Positions 1-7,008 of a stretch of 55,093 nucleotides of DNA are shown here, piece by piece. Location of the stretch: the IMG/VR virus record IMGVR_UViG_3300044620_000911, positions 1-55,093 of that record; one strand, 5' to 3'. Position 1 is the first letter of the stretch; the number at the start of each line of letters is the position of its first letter. Both the position numbers and the translations under genes were made by a program. This DNA is from a virus. The notes under the pieces were generated by a model. It did not search any database and was not told the origin of the DNA. It saw only the letters and a program-made list of their open reading frames with translations.

Positions 1-97
1 CAAAGGCTTTTACATTTAATTTAGGGTCTAATCCTTTATGTAGATTTATAATTGCTTCTGCAGCACCTTCTAATTTAAATTTTAAATAATCTTTCAT
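1..97 (-). CDS. Partial hypothetical protein (N-terminus only)
   Basis: An open frame starts at ATG 97 and runs off the left edge, giving 32 residues that begin MKDYLKFKLEGAAEAI. The start lies 20 bases downstream of the stop of the next gene, in the same leftward direction, which fits a phage operon. Too little is visible to name a family. The mix of charged and hydrophobic residues suggests a soluble, helical N-terminus. Confidence 0.6.
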   Translation of the reverse strand, partial: MKDYLKFKLEGAAEAIINLHKGLDPKLNVKAF

Positions 98-117
98 TTG
101 TTTAATTTTTTGTTAAG

Positions 118-513
118 TTAATATGAATATTCTCTAAACCCATTTGGGTAAAACAATCTCATTACTGTTTTTTCAGCAAATATAATTTGAAGATATAACC
201 CAGTAAATGTTGTATAATTTAACATTTCATGTACATCATACTTATGTCCTGCGTCAGTATTTGACGTAAATATTGGTTCAACCTGAGTTAAATAAAGAGT
301 CTCTGTTTGGCCATCTGTGTATATTATCATTAATCCATTATCATTCTCATTATATGACAACTTTGATACTCTTGAAAAATATATTGGTTTTTCTCCATAT
401 TCTTTAAATAAGTATGATTTTGAATAATAATTCCAACCATGGGTTGTCTTAACCATTTGAGAATTTAGTTGCATGGCTATAATAACCATGCATAATGTAA
501 TTAATTTTTTCAT
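118..513 (-). CDS. Secreted hypothetical protein
   Basis: A 131-residue protein. Residues 1-18 look like a Sec signal peptide: two lysines, a hydrophobic core and a possible cleavage site near NSQ. The mature part is rich in Tyr, Thr and Phe with alternating hydrophobic residues, suggesting a small beta-rich periplasmic or surface protein. No family is recognised. It lies just downstream (in the direction of transcription) of the truncated attC-like site at 542-580, so it could be the gene into whose upstream region a cassette inserted. Confidence 0.75.
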   Translation of the reverse strand: MKKLITLCMVIIAMQLNSQMVKTTHGWNYYSKSYLFKEYGEKPIYFSRVSKLSYNENDNGLMIIYTDGQTETLYLTQVEPIFTSNTDAGHKYDVHEMLNYTTFTGLYLQIIFAEKTVMRLFYPNGFREYSY

Positions 514-541
514 GTTTTTTTGTTATTATTTATCCATATTT

Positions 542-580
542 ATTTGTGTTACAAAAAGTTCGTAAAGCAGCGAGTTAGCG
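542..580 (-). repeat. attC-like half site A, shared with 22906-22944
   Basis: On the minus strand the box CGCTAAC (580-574) overlaps the stop codon of the preceding gene (TAA at 577-575). It is followed by TCGCTGCTTTACGAAC and an A/T tail. The 37 bases 542-578 recur identically at 22906-22942. No complementary second arm is found further left, so this is half of an attC-like element or a cassette scar. Confidence 0.55.
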
Positions 581-817
581 GTCATTGCCACCATACACAC
601 TACCAGTTTGCCCAACATTATTTGAGTTTGTGCATTCGTAATTATGGTCTGTTGCGTGTGGACATCTTTTATTTCCACAAATAGGGCAAACATTAAACCT
701 CATATTAGGGAATACATTTGGGTAACATTTCAAGCATCCACAAGGCAACGAACCGCTAACAGCACCTATATTCAATTGCGGCTTTTCTGCTTCATTCAAG
801 TTTTCGTTTTCTAACAT
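575..817 (-). CDS. Cys-rich zinc-ribbon-like small protein in an attC-bounded cassette
   Basis: An 80-residue protein using ATG 817; the frame extends upstream only to a TTG. The middle and C-terminal half carry CGCLKC, then CPICGNKRC and a final Cys-containing stretch with two His, so a zinc-binding fold is likely. Function is unknown. Its TAA stop lies inside the CGCTAAC box of site A, and its start codon lies in the loop of attC-like site B. The first ~20 residues are therefore encoded by the recombination-site arm. This is the organisation of an integron gene cassette. Confidence 0.65.
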   Translation of the reverse strand: MLENENLNEAEKPQLNIGAVSGSLPCGCLKCYPNVFPNMRFNVCPICGNKRCPHATDHNYECTNSNNVGQTGSVYGGNDR

Positions 818-885
818 AATTCTATTTTTATTTAAAGTTTTCGTTTTCAAAGTCCGCAACTAAATATAGCTGCAACACGTTATAC
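754..885 (-). other. attC-like recombination site B
   Basis: Outer boxes on the plus strand are CGCTAAC (754-760) and GTTATAC (879-885). Between them, arms 762-781 and 854-873 pair at 17 of 20 positions. The 72-base terminal loop contains the ATG of the next cassette gene. The box at the 879-885 end includes the stop codon of the upstream gene (TAA 882-880). Long arms, imperfect outer boxes and location at a gene end fit the attC architecture. The CGCTAAC box deviates from the RYYYAAC consensus. Confidence 0.6.
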
Positions 886-1200
886 CACATTTTCCCAATC
901 ACCCATATCCTCCATTATTTCAATCTTTTCTTGTCCTTGTTCTATTATTTTATTTAAAATATCTAATCCATAAGAAGTTGCTGTTCCATATCCCTTCTTA
1001 TGGCACTTATAACAACTTCCGCTAAACCCAATAAAATAATAGAAGTCTTCGTCTTGCTCTACTTTATTAATTCCAGAGTTTAATTTCCATCTATCACCAT
1101 CAAGATAGCCACCAGCCCAAGTTCCAAAAACTTTATAGTAGTTGTTTGGTAGTTTTAATATTACCCATCTTTCAGGGCTTTCGCTTATATTTCTATTCAT
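880..1200 (-). CDS. Hypothetical protein in an attC-bounded cassette
   Basis: A 106-residue soluble protein starting at ATG 1200 (MNRNISESPERWVIL); the in-frame TTG further upstream falls inside site C and is unlikely. It contains several aromatic-Gly segments (TWAGGYLDGDRWKLNSG) and a CYKCHKKG Cys pair. The N-terminal ~75 residues have the feel of a small beta-sandwich. It ends with TAA inside the outer box of attC-like site B and starts 22 bases after the box of site C, so it is a complete cassette. Confidence 0.7.
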   Translation of the reverse strand: MNRNISESPERWVILKLPNNYYKVFGTWAGGYLDGDRWKLNSGINKVEQDEDFYYFIGFSGSCYKCHKKGYGTATSYGLDILNKIIEQGQEKIEIMEDMGDWENVV

Positions 1201-1222
1201 AACTTTAAATTTAAAAACGTGG

Positions 1223-1314
1223 TATAACAAGGTGTATAAGAAAGTTTGCTATAAAGTTCATTGGTAATTTGAAAATTTATACAAGCAAACCTTTTCATAC
1301 ACCCAACCGTTATA
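1223..1314 (-). other. attC-like recombination site C
   Basis: Outer boxes TATAAC (1223-1228) and GTTATA (1309-1314) are perfectly complementary. Inner arms pair as GGTGTAT (1231-1237) with ATACACC (1297-1303) and GTTTGC (1244-1249) with GCAAAC (1285-1290), separated by small mismatched segments, leaving a 35-base loop. The TATAAC form recalls the Vibrio cholerae repeat (VCR) type. The site starts three bases past the stop of the 1317-1517 gene. Confidence 0.65.
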
Positions 1315-1316
1315 TT

Positions 1317-1517
1317 CTATTTTATAAACCTATTTTTTTCTTGTCTTATCTGCCAATATAACTGAGTAAATAAGGTCATTATACGTCTATTAGAGTTTGC
1401 TAATTTTTTTGTTTCAGGATGTAAATCTTGTTCATCTATTACATTATTAACTTTATAAAAATCACTTTCATCAAGTAATTTTATTTGCTCAATTATTTCT
1501 TTTATTTTTAAGTCCAT
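1317..1517 (-). CDS. Small helical hypothetical protein
   Basis: A 66-residue, charged, mostly helical protein. Its ATG overlaps the stop codon of the upstream gene by one base (TAATG), so translation is likely coupled. It is the last gene before attC-like site C and may be the junction between ordinary phage genes and the cassette block. No family recognised. Confidence 0.65.
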   Translation of the reverse strand: MDLKIKEIIEQIKLLDESDFYKVNNVIDEQDLHPETKKLANSNRRIMTLFTQLYWQIRQEKNRFIK

Positions 1518-1762
1518 TATTTAGTTTTTATTAGTTCTTTAATATCTCCAATTGTATATACTCCCTGCTGAGTGTTATCTAAGGCATATACTTTTGTTTC
1601 GTCAGGCAAAGATTTAGCTAAATCATTTAGCCACCTACTATTACCGCAACTTCTAAACCATACTTTCTCAAATATATCTGGATTTATGTAGTAGTATATT
1701 CCATCTGCATCTCCTAGCTCTATATCAATAGGTTCTTTTGGTATTCCAAAGGTTGTACTCAT
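1517..1762 (-). CDS. Hypothetical protein
   Basis: An 81-residue acidic protein. ATG 1762 (MSTTFGIPKEP) is preferred over an upstream ATG at 1786, because 1762 follows directly after the stop of the neighbouring gene (1764). Motifs such as DADGIYYYINPDIF and FRSCGNSRWLNDLA suggest a compact alpha/beta fold. Family not identified. Confidence 0.7.
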   Translation of the reverse strand: MSTTFGIPKEPIDIELGDADGIYYYINPDIFEKVWFRSCGNSRWLNDLAKSLPDETKVYALDNTQQGVYTIGDIKELIKTK

Positions 1763-1763
1763 G

Positions 1764-2438
1764 TTATTTCTTTTTAAATTGTTCAAACAAATTATTTATT
1801 AAATCACCTTTAAAGAATATATTTTTTTTATTAGCATACTCACCCATAATCTTATACACTAACTCACCAACTTCTTCCTCACTATACATTCTTTCAGATT
1901 GCCATTTAGCACCTGCTATAAAATCATTATAGTACCTATTGTTGTTATCTTCTTCTACATACTTTTCAGCAGCCTCTTCAAGTTTTTCTTGTTTAGTTTC
2001 TTCTTGTGGAATGATGATTTTGTATTTAAACTTATCAAATCCATAACTATTAACTGTAATTTCTGAACCAAACTCATTAACAGGAACTAAATCAGTCTTA
2101 ACATACTCACAACTTGGATTCTTAACAAACCATTCTAAAAACTCATCATCAATAGCTTGTACGCTATCTTTTATTAGGTCTTGGTCTGTTGTTAGGATGA
2201 TTTTTTCACATAAAAGCCCATTATGAAAAGATGTAGTTTTTTCTACTAAATTTAAAGCTAAATTAAAATGCCAATCTCCTTCTTTAATTTTTTTATCAGA
2301 AGTGATGTATATGTATTGAGGATAACAACCTAGTTCTAAATCTTTAGGTAATGTTTGTATTGTCAATTTTATTTGGTTATTAGTGTTTTTTACTATCCTA
2401 CTTGGCTTATCTGTTGATATTAAATGTATATTTTTCAT
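1764..2438 (-). CDS. Conserved phage hypothetical protein (VQAIDDEFLEWFVKNPSC family)
   Basis: A 224-residue protein with a central block containing KIILTTDQDLI and AIDDEFLEWFVKNPSCE. From memory, this block recurs in many small proteins of Bacteroidota phages and prophages. The C-terminal ~70 residues form a charged helical region (EKLEEAAEKYVEED) with an AGAKWQSERMYSEEEV segment that is also common in such proteins. No enzymatic motif is visible. It sits in a tightly packed operon of small genes. Confidence 0.8.
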   Translation of the reverse strand: MKNIHLISTDKPSRIVKNTNNQIKLTIQTLPKDLELGCYPQYIYITSDKKIKEGDWHFNLALNLVEKTTSFHNGLLCEKIILTTDQDLIKDSVQAIDDEFLEWFVKNPSCEYVKTDLVPVNEFGSEITVNSYGFDKFKYKIIIPQEETKQEKLEEAAEKYVEEDNNNRYYNDFIAGAKWQSERMYSEEEVGELVYKIMGEYANKKNIFFKGDLINNLFEQFKKK

Positions 2439-2439
2439 A

Positions 2440-2613
2440 TTAATCTTTTTCTATGTGATTATAAATTAATTGCATGACCCAAGCATTTTCAAACTCATAC
2501 ATTCCGCAGGTTTCACGAGCCTCTTTCTCTGTGTCGTAGAGTATTATATGCCCCCAATAATCTTTCATAAATTCCATGTTTCGTAGGTCTATTATTACAT
2601 ATTGTCCTTTCAT
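2440..2613 (-). CDS. Small hypothetical protein (57 aa)
   Basis: A short frame from ATG 2613 to TAA 2440, packed with two-base gaps between the neighbouring genes, which supports it as real. The product begins MKGQYVIIDLRNMEF and is acidic with several aromatics (DYWGHIILYDTEKEA). Function unknown. Confidence 0.65.
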   Translation of the reverse strand: MKGQYVIIDLRNMEFMKDYWGHIILYDTEKEARETCGMYEFENAWVMQLIYNHIEKD

Positions 2614-2615
2614 GA

Positions 2616-2822
2616 TTATTCTGATTTATAAGTTTCGTTGAAGTATTGTTCTGCGTTTACCCTTTCATCATTGGCAAACGTTCCCTCATTGAATGCTTTG
2701 ATTATCTGCTCCCTTTCCATTTCTTTGGCTAGTTCAAATAGCTTATAGTTCTCGCCTTTCAACGTAACTTCATTTTCAGTTATAAGTTGATGAATTAACC
2801 ATTGTACTGCTGTTTGTTTCAT
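2616..2822 (-). CDS. Small conserved protein, paralogue 1 (AVxW..AKEMExEQ family)
   Basis: A 68-residue protein starting MKQTAVQWLIHQL. It contains LAKEMEREQIIKAFNEG and a terminal AEQYFNETY block. The neighbouring 2824-3051 gene encodes the same motif order (TAVEWFF, AKEMEKEQMIKF, AEKYF), so the two are tandem paralogues. This family is common in Bacteroidota phages, but its role is unknown to me. ATG 2822 is chosen because it directly follows the neighbour's stop. Confidence 0.75.
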   Translation of the reverse strand: MKQTAVQWLIHQLITENEVTLKGENYKLFELAKEMEREQIIKAFNEGTFANDERVNAEQYFNETYKSE

Positions 2823-2823
2823 A

Positions 2824-3051
2824 TTAGTCTTGTTTGTAATATTCATTTAACATATCACTATTTGTAAAGTGAAAGTACTTCTCTGCATTTTGTTCTGTAT
2901 CGTTTTCTAACATCCATTTATGGAATTTTATCATCTGCTCTTTTTCCATTTCTTTGGCTTGTTTTAATGCTTGTAACATATCATTACCAATAAAGTATTG
3001 CATTCTTTCAAGTTCACTAAAGAACCATTCTACTGCTGTGACTTGTTTCAT
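2824..3051 (-). CDS. Small conserved protein, paralogue 2 (AVxW..AKEMExEQ family)
   Basis: A 75-residue helical protein with the same motif order as the 2616-2822 product (TAVEWFFSELE, AKEMEKEQMIKFHKW, NAEKYF). Its start codon overlaps the stop of the 3048-3227 gene in an ATGA arrangement, so translation is probably coupled. Function unknown. Confidence 0.75.
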   Translation of the reverse strand: MKQVTAVEWFFSELERMQYFIGNDMLQALKQAKEMEKEQMIKFHKWMLENDTEQNAEKYFHFTNSDMLNEYYKQD

Positions 3052-3227
3052 TTTTCGATTTCTTTTTTAACTTCTAAATAATATGATGATAAATAGATTT
3101 TGCAAACATCTAATATTTCAATAACTGTTATCAAAGCACATTGTTTGGCAGTGTATTCGTCAATGTGACCCTGATAACAATTTAACATTTTATCTACTAA
3201 ATCTTTCGCTTTGTCTTTTGGGTCCAT
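3048..3227 (-). CDS. Small conserved phage protein (59 aa)
   Basis: From ATG 3227 to TGA 3048; the product begins MDPKDKAKDLVDKML and ends in a lysine/glutamate-rich helix. The motif TAKQCALITVIEIL is characteristic of a small helical protein frequent in Bacteroidota phages. It is the first gene of this run, with a TAACTTTG promoter element just upstream at 3244-3251. Function unknown. Confidence 0.75.
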   Translation of the reverse strand: MDPKDKAKDLVDKMLNCYQGHIDEYTAKQCALITVIEILDVCKIYLSSYYLEVKKEIEK

Positions 3228-3243
3228 TATGATTAATTTTTTG

Positions 3244-3251
3244 CAAAGTTA
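3244..3251 (-). promoter_or_regulatory. Bacteroidota-type -7 element TAACTTTG
   Basis: Reads TAACTTTGCAA on the minus strand, 17 bases upstream of ATG 3227. It matches the TAnnTTTG core of Bacteroidota housekeeping promoters. A convincing -33 TTG is not seen at the usual spacing. Confidence 0.5.
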
Positions 3252-3338
3252 GTGTTTATCTCTCTAAATAAATGTTAAAAATTCTAAATAGGTTCGTTTA
3301 TTTGTCAATATTTTTAAATTTATAAATATTTTACTGAA

Positions 3339-3418
3339 TTAATAATACTCATCTTTATAGTCATCAAAGCAATCATCAAACTCAGCATAGTTTGTAAAGA
3401 GCTCTTCTCCTGGTTCAT
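3339..3418 (-). pseudogene. Possible small acidic gene without a usable start codon
   Basis: The frame ending TAA 3339-3341 encodes a protein-like acidic stretch beginning YEPGEELFTNYAEFDD and ending DDYKDEYY. In that frame there is no ATG, GTG or TTG before the upstream stop; only ATT and ATA codons are available. An ATG at 3418 lies in another frame and gives an implausible Met/Ile-rich peptide. Either the start was lost by a one-base change, an ATT start is used, or the upstream gene is extended by frameshifting. The rest of 3252-3420 holds no other gene. Confidence 0.35.
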
Positions 3419-3420
3419 AA

Positions 3421-3765
3421 TTAATTAGCTTTAATATACTTACTGTTATTGTTTTCTACTTCACAGCAATATGCTAGTTTAAGATAGTTTATAGCGTCTT
3501 CGTAAGAATCTAATAGAGATTCATTCATAATATTTTTTCCTTCTTTTTTTAGATTCCAAATTCTAACAAACTTTAATACCACCATTAGTGTAGCGTAACC
3601 TTCTGGGGCTGAAATATCTACACCCATAGTTTTAACAACATTACTCACTATTTTAAAGTTAGAGAGTACGTCTTCTGATGCATAGTCGTTTGCTTTCAAC
3701 ATAATTATATTCAAAGTTTTAGCGTCTAATTTTTCTAATAATTCTAATTGTTCTTGTGATGTCAT
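3421..3765 (-). CDS. DUF1599 / nucleotide-modification-associated (Nmad1-like) protein
   Basis: A 114-residue protein. The core includes KANDYASEDVLSNFK, a KFVRIWNL segment and a C-terminal ESLLDSYEDAINYLKLA helix. This matches, by eye, the order of the short DUF1599 (nucleotide modification associated domain 1) proteins, where D-Y-G and D-x-x-x-D-x-x-N-Y motifs are typical. These are all-alpha, MazG-like proteins often found beside phage nucleotide-metabolism genes; here ribonucleotide reductase is close by. Substrate unknown. Confidence 0.6.
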   Translation of the reverse strand: MTSQEQLELLEKLDAKTLNIIMLKANDYASEDVLSNFKIVSNVVKTMGVDISAPEGYATLMVVLKFVRIWNLKKEGKNIMNESLLDSYEDAINYLKLAYCCEVENNNSKYIKAN

Positions 3766-3775
3766 ATTGTTTAAT

Positions 3776-4192
3776 TTATTTAATTTTTAAATTCATTATT
3801 GGGTGTATTTCTGTAATACCATGAGTTTTATCAAAAACATAAGGTCCTTCTATTTCAATACTATCACCTTCTTTAGGTATAGTTATTTTATTTTTATAAA
3901 ACCAACAGATTGGAAATACTGATGGTACAGCACATACAATTTCCCCAACCATACATCCATTTTCATCTTTATAGTTGTTTTTTACCAATAATGAGCCATC
4001 CCCTATCTTTAATCTTATATGTATGTCACCATCAATATCAGACTCGACTTTTTCAACTCTACCTTGTAATGTTTTAGATGATTCTAATACTACCAGTCTT
4101 TTGGGGTGATGCACTCTATTACAAGGACAATCTTCCTTTGAGATTAAACTTAATAATAATAAAACAACTATAGCTAATAATGTTAATTTCAT
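3776..4192 (-). CDS. Secreted OB-fold-like protein
   Basis: A 138-residue protein. Residues 1-18 are a hydrophobic signal peptide or membrane anchor (MKLTLLAIVVLLLLSL) followed by a Cys pair. The body has an OB-fold-like pattern: GRVEKVESDIDGDIHI, a mid-strand NNYKDENGCMVGEIVC, and the ending EGPYVFDKTHGITEIHP. A comparable G-x-Y-V-x-D...EIHP ending occurs in small bacterial secreted proteins. It is transcribed from its own promoter element just upstream. Role in the phage unknown. Confidence 0.65.
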   Translation of the reverse strand: MKLTLLAIVVLLLLSLISKEDCPCNRVHHPKRLVVLESSKTLQGRVEKVESDIDGDIHIRLKIGDGSLLVKNNYKDENGCMVGEIVCAVPSVFPICWFYKNKITIPKEGDSIEIEGPYVFDKTHGITEIHPIMNLKIK

Positions 4193-4214
4193 ATTACAAT
4201 TTCTTAATTTAATG

Positions 4215-4222
4215 CAAAGATA
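4215..4222 (-). promoter_or_regulatory. Bacteroidota-type -7 element TATCTTTG
   Basis: Reads TATCTTTGCAT on the minus strand, 23 bases upstream of ATG 4192 and downstream of the nrdAB terminator, as expected for an independent transcription unit. No clear -33 box. Confidence 0.6.
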
Positions 4223-4245
4223 TATATATTTTATTTTAAAAGCAT

Positions 4246-4275
4246 AAAAAAAATCCTCACAATGTAGTGAGGATT
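4246..4275 (-). terminator. Rho-independent terminator after nrdAB
   Basis: AATCCTCAC (4252-4260) and GTGAGGATT (4267-4275) form a perfect 9-bp stem with a 6-base loop. On the minus strand it is followed by a run of eight T. It lies 40 bases past the nrdA stop. Confidence 0.85.
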
Positions 4276-4314
4276 ATTTTATATAAAAAGTTTAGCCTAG
4301 GGCTTACTCCCTAA

Positions 4315-5940
4315 TTACCCACTGCAAGAAGCACATTCTAGAATATTTCTTACAAAACTTTGAGCACTACTTTGACTAAACTGATAATACAGAGTTTTAA
4401 TACCCTCTTCCCAAGCATATAAATATAGTTGATTAATATCTTTTACTGGTATAGAAGGATGAATAGTTATATTTAGAGATTGAGCCTGGTCTATAAACTT
4501 CTGTCTTTGAGCTGCTTGTAAAATAATTTCTTTAGGAGATATTTCTAAAAATGTTTTAAAAACTTCTTTTGACGGGAAATTTAAGTGTTGAACTGATCCA
4601 TTGTTTTTGAGAATACTTTCCCAAACCTCAGTAGTGTTAAGTTCATACTTCTCTAACTCTTCAATTAAGAAAGGGTTTTTATATACAGTTTTAATTTTAG
4701 CTAAATCTTTAATGAAATAGTTAGATTTAATTGGTTCTATTCCCATACTTACTTGCCCTAAAATAAAAGAAGAAGATTTTGTAGGAGCAATAGCTATCAA
4801 TGTAGTGTTAGCAAATCCTTCTCTAATAGAGAATACTCCCTTTGTTTTACACAACTCTTGAGAAGCTTTTTCTGTTCTTTCTTTTAATATTTTAAAAATA
4901 CTATGATTATAGAGTTTTGCTTCTAATGATTCAAAATCAATTAGTTTTGATTGCAACAAAGAATGGTAGCCCAATACTCCTACTCCAATAGCTCTATGAT
5001 TTTTGGCAAATCTATAAGCTCTTTTCATACCAGGTAAATTCTCAGATTTTTGAATGAATTCATCTAAAACAGCATTTAAAAAAAGCGTATATATTTCAAT
5101 AGCATCTGTATTTACAATCTCATCCCAATGTAAAAGATTAATACTACCTATACAACAAACAAAAGATTCAAATTCATTATTAGGTAATTGTATTTCACTA
5201 CATAAATTACTATGATTGATAGTTAATCCTAAATCTTTATAAGGAGTGTTATTATTAGTGTTGTCTTTAAACATCAAATAAGGGAATCCAAATTCAGTTC
5301 TTTTTTCAATTACTTTTGCCCAAATCTTTCTCTTAGAGGAATCCCCCTCTTTCATTGAGATTAACCACTCGTCTGTAATAGTAATACCAAATTGTAAATT
5401 CTGTATCGGATTACCATCACTTCCTATCTCCAAAAATTCATTTATGTCTTCATGCTCAATAGGAAGCCATATTGCACAAGCTCCTCTCCTAGATTCACCT
5501 TGTTTACATGTGTCTATAACAGTGTCATATATTTTAGCATAGTGAGTAGGACCGTCAGCTAAACCTCCTGTAGAAATTTTAGTACCCCTAGATCTAATGT
5601 TACCTAAATAAGCAGAAGTCCCGCCACCATATTTAGACATTAAGCCTATTTCTCTTGCAGCATTTAAAATGCTGTCCAAAGAATCATCTACATTTGAACC
5701 ATAGCAACTAATAGGTAATCCTTTATTTTTACCAAAGTTACTCCAAACAGGAGTGGATAAAGAATAAAAACCTCTCTGCATATAGTTTTCAAACTTATCA
5801 GCAAATCCTTCAATTTTTAAGATTTTCTCTGCTGTGTAAGCAATATGCTTAATACGCTCTTCAGGAGTTTCTGTAATGTACCCTCTACTTAGGAAAGTTC
5901 TGCTTTCCTCATTTAACCAGTAATTTTTAAAATAAGTCAT
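4315..5940 (-). CDS. nrdA: Class I ribonucleoside-diphosphate reductase, alpha subunit
   Basis: A 541-residue catalytic subunit that reduces ribonucleotides to deoxyribonucleotides for phage DNA synthesis. Visible features are the first redox Cys in ISCYGSN (C79), the active-site N-x-C-x-E motif in SNLCSEIQ (near residue 247), the second Cys of the pair in SFVCCIGS, the Tyr-Tyr radical-transfer pair in TLYYQFSQ, and the C-terminal CASCSG tail that exchanges electrons with thioredoxin or glutaredoxin. Residues 1-60 go straight into the catalytic fold, so the N-terminal ATP cone of bacterial NrdA (about 760 residues) is absent. Its start overlaps the nrdB stop by 14 bases. Confidence 0.95.
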   Translation of the reverse strand: MTYFKNYWLNEESRTFLSRGYITETPEERIKHIAYTAEKILKIEGFADKFENYMQRGFYSLSTPVWSNFGKNKGLPISCYGSNVDDSLDSILNAAREIGLMSKYGGGTSAYLGNIRSRGTKISTGGLADGPTHYAKIYDTVIDTCKQGESRRGACAIWLPIEHEDINEFLEIGSDGNPIQNLQFGITITDEWLISMKEGDSSKRKIWAKVIEKRTEFGFPYLMFKDNTNNNTPYKDLGLTINHSNLCSEIQLPNNEFESFVCCIGSINLLHWDEIVNTDAIEIYTLFLNAVLDEFIQKSENLPGMKRAYRFAKNHRAIGVGVLGYHSLLQSKLIDFESLEAKLYNHSIFKILKERTEKASQELCKTKGVFSIREGFANTTLIAIAPTKSSSFILGQVSMGIEPIKSNYFIKDLAKIKTVYKNPFLIEELEKYELNTTEVWESILKNNGSVQHLNFPSKEVFKTFLEISPKEIILQAAQRQKFIDQAQSLNITIHPSIPVKDINQLYLYAWEEGIKTLYYQFSQSSAQSFVRNILECASCSG

Positions 5941-6928
5941 CTTCTGTAATTGATTTAGTTTTTTTTGAATAATCTATTTGCTTTTTATAAAAAAAGTCCC
6001 CCTCTTTTGTTGAAGTTATTTCTACTTCAAACCACATTGTTTTCTCAAGTAAAGTAATATCAGGACTAAACACAGGTTTCATACCTATTTTTATAAGTGA
6101 GTTGTTAAACCTATTCATGATAAAATGCTGAATAACTTCTTTAGATAAAAAGTCTAATTCTCCTTTTTCAAATATCCAATCTATTACTCCACATTCAGCT
6201 ATATATGCTTTTTTACACGCAGAATAAACTAAATTTTCAAATTCTTCATCAAACCATTCTGGGTTTTCTCTTTTAATAATGTTAATTATTTCCACTCCAA
6301 AATTACCGTGAACATCTTCTTCTTTACTTGTAGCTTCCACTACATTAGATATACCTTTAAAAAGATTTTTTTCTTTATTAAAAGACATCATAATTAAGAA
6401 CTGACTGAACAAAGAAACGTGTTCTATAAATAGAGAGAATAATAATACGCTTTTTGTATACATCTTGTTGTCCTTGCTTCTAGTACCATCTAAATATTTC
6501 ATTAAATAGTTTATTCTATTCTTAATAGCAGGAACTTCTATTAAAGTTTCAAACTCTTTCTGCAACCCCAATACATTTAATAATTCAGCATAAGCATCTT
6601 TATGTCTAACTTCACTTTCTGCGAAGGTCATACCTACATCTCCAATTTCAGTTTTAGGCATTCTTTTATACATATCTGCCCAAAAAGTTTTTACTTTAAC
6701 TTCTATTTGAGCGATAGCTAACATTGTTCTTTTTATTGCCTCTCTCTCAGAATCATTTACTTTTATCTTAAAGTCATTTATATCTGAAGTAAAGTTAAAT
6801 TCAGATTCTAGCCAATAAGAATGTCTTATAGCTTTTTTATACTCCAATAGCTCAGGATACTCATAAGGCAGTATATTTTCTCTAAATTGAAAAATATTTT
6901 TACCTAATTCTTTGTCATTTTGTGTCAT
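5927..6928 (-). CDS. nrdB: Class Ia ribonucleotide reductase, beta subunit
   Basis: A 333-residue radical-generating subunit. ATG 6928 (MTQNDKELG) is chosen; the frame extends upstream only to a TTG that lies at the predicted promoter. Iron ligands can be followed: an early Glu in SEREAIKRTM, the E-x-x-H in ESEVRHKDAY with the radical Tyr four residues after the His, a Glu in FIEHVSLF, and the second E-x-x-H in EEDVHGNF. The tyrosine and both E-x-x-H motifs mark a classical diiron-tyrosyl enzyme. It partners NrdA, encoded immediately downstream with overlapping frames. Confidence 0.95.
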   Translation of the reverse strand: MTQNDKELGKNIFQFRENILPYEYPELLEYKKAIRHSYWLESEFNFTSDINDFKIKVNDSEREAIKRTMLAIAQIEVKVKTFWADMYKRMPKTEIGDVGMTFAESEVRHKDAYAELLNVLGLQKEFETLIEVPAIKNRINYLMKYLDGTRSKDNKMYTKSVLLFSLFIEHVSLFSQFLIMMSFNKEKNLFKGISNVVEATSKEEDVHGNFGVEIINIIKRENPEWFDEEFENLVYSACKKAYIAECGVIDWIFEKGELDFLSKEVIQHFIMNRFNNSLIKIGMKPVFSPDITLLEKTMWFEVEITSTKEGDFFYKKQIDYSKKTKSITEDDLF

Positions 6929-6988
6929 TTTTTTTGATAATTTTTTAAAAGTTAATAATAATTTTTTTACAGGGTAAAAAAGGGGTTG

Positions 6989-6996
6989 CAAAAGTA
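6989..6996 (-). promoter_or_regulatory. Promoter element for nrdBA, TACTTTTG
   Basis: Reads TACTTTTGCAA on the minus strand, 61 bases upstream of the nrdB ATG and 12 bases past the end of the preceding gene. The predicted transcript would start near 6983, leaving a leader of about 55 bases. That excludes the longer TTG start of nrdB. Confidence 0.5.
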
Positions 6997-7008
6997 TAAA
7001 TAAATTAT

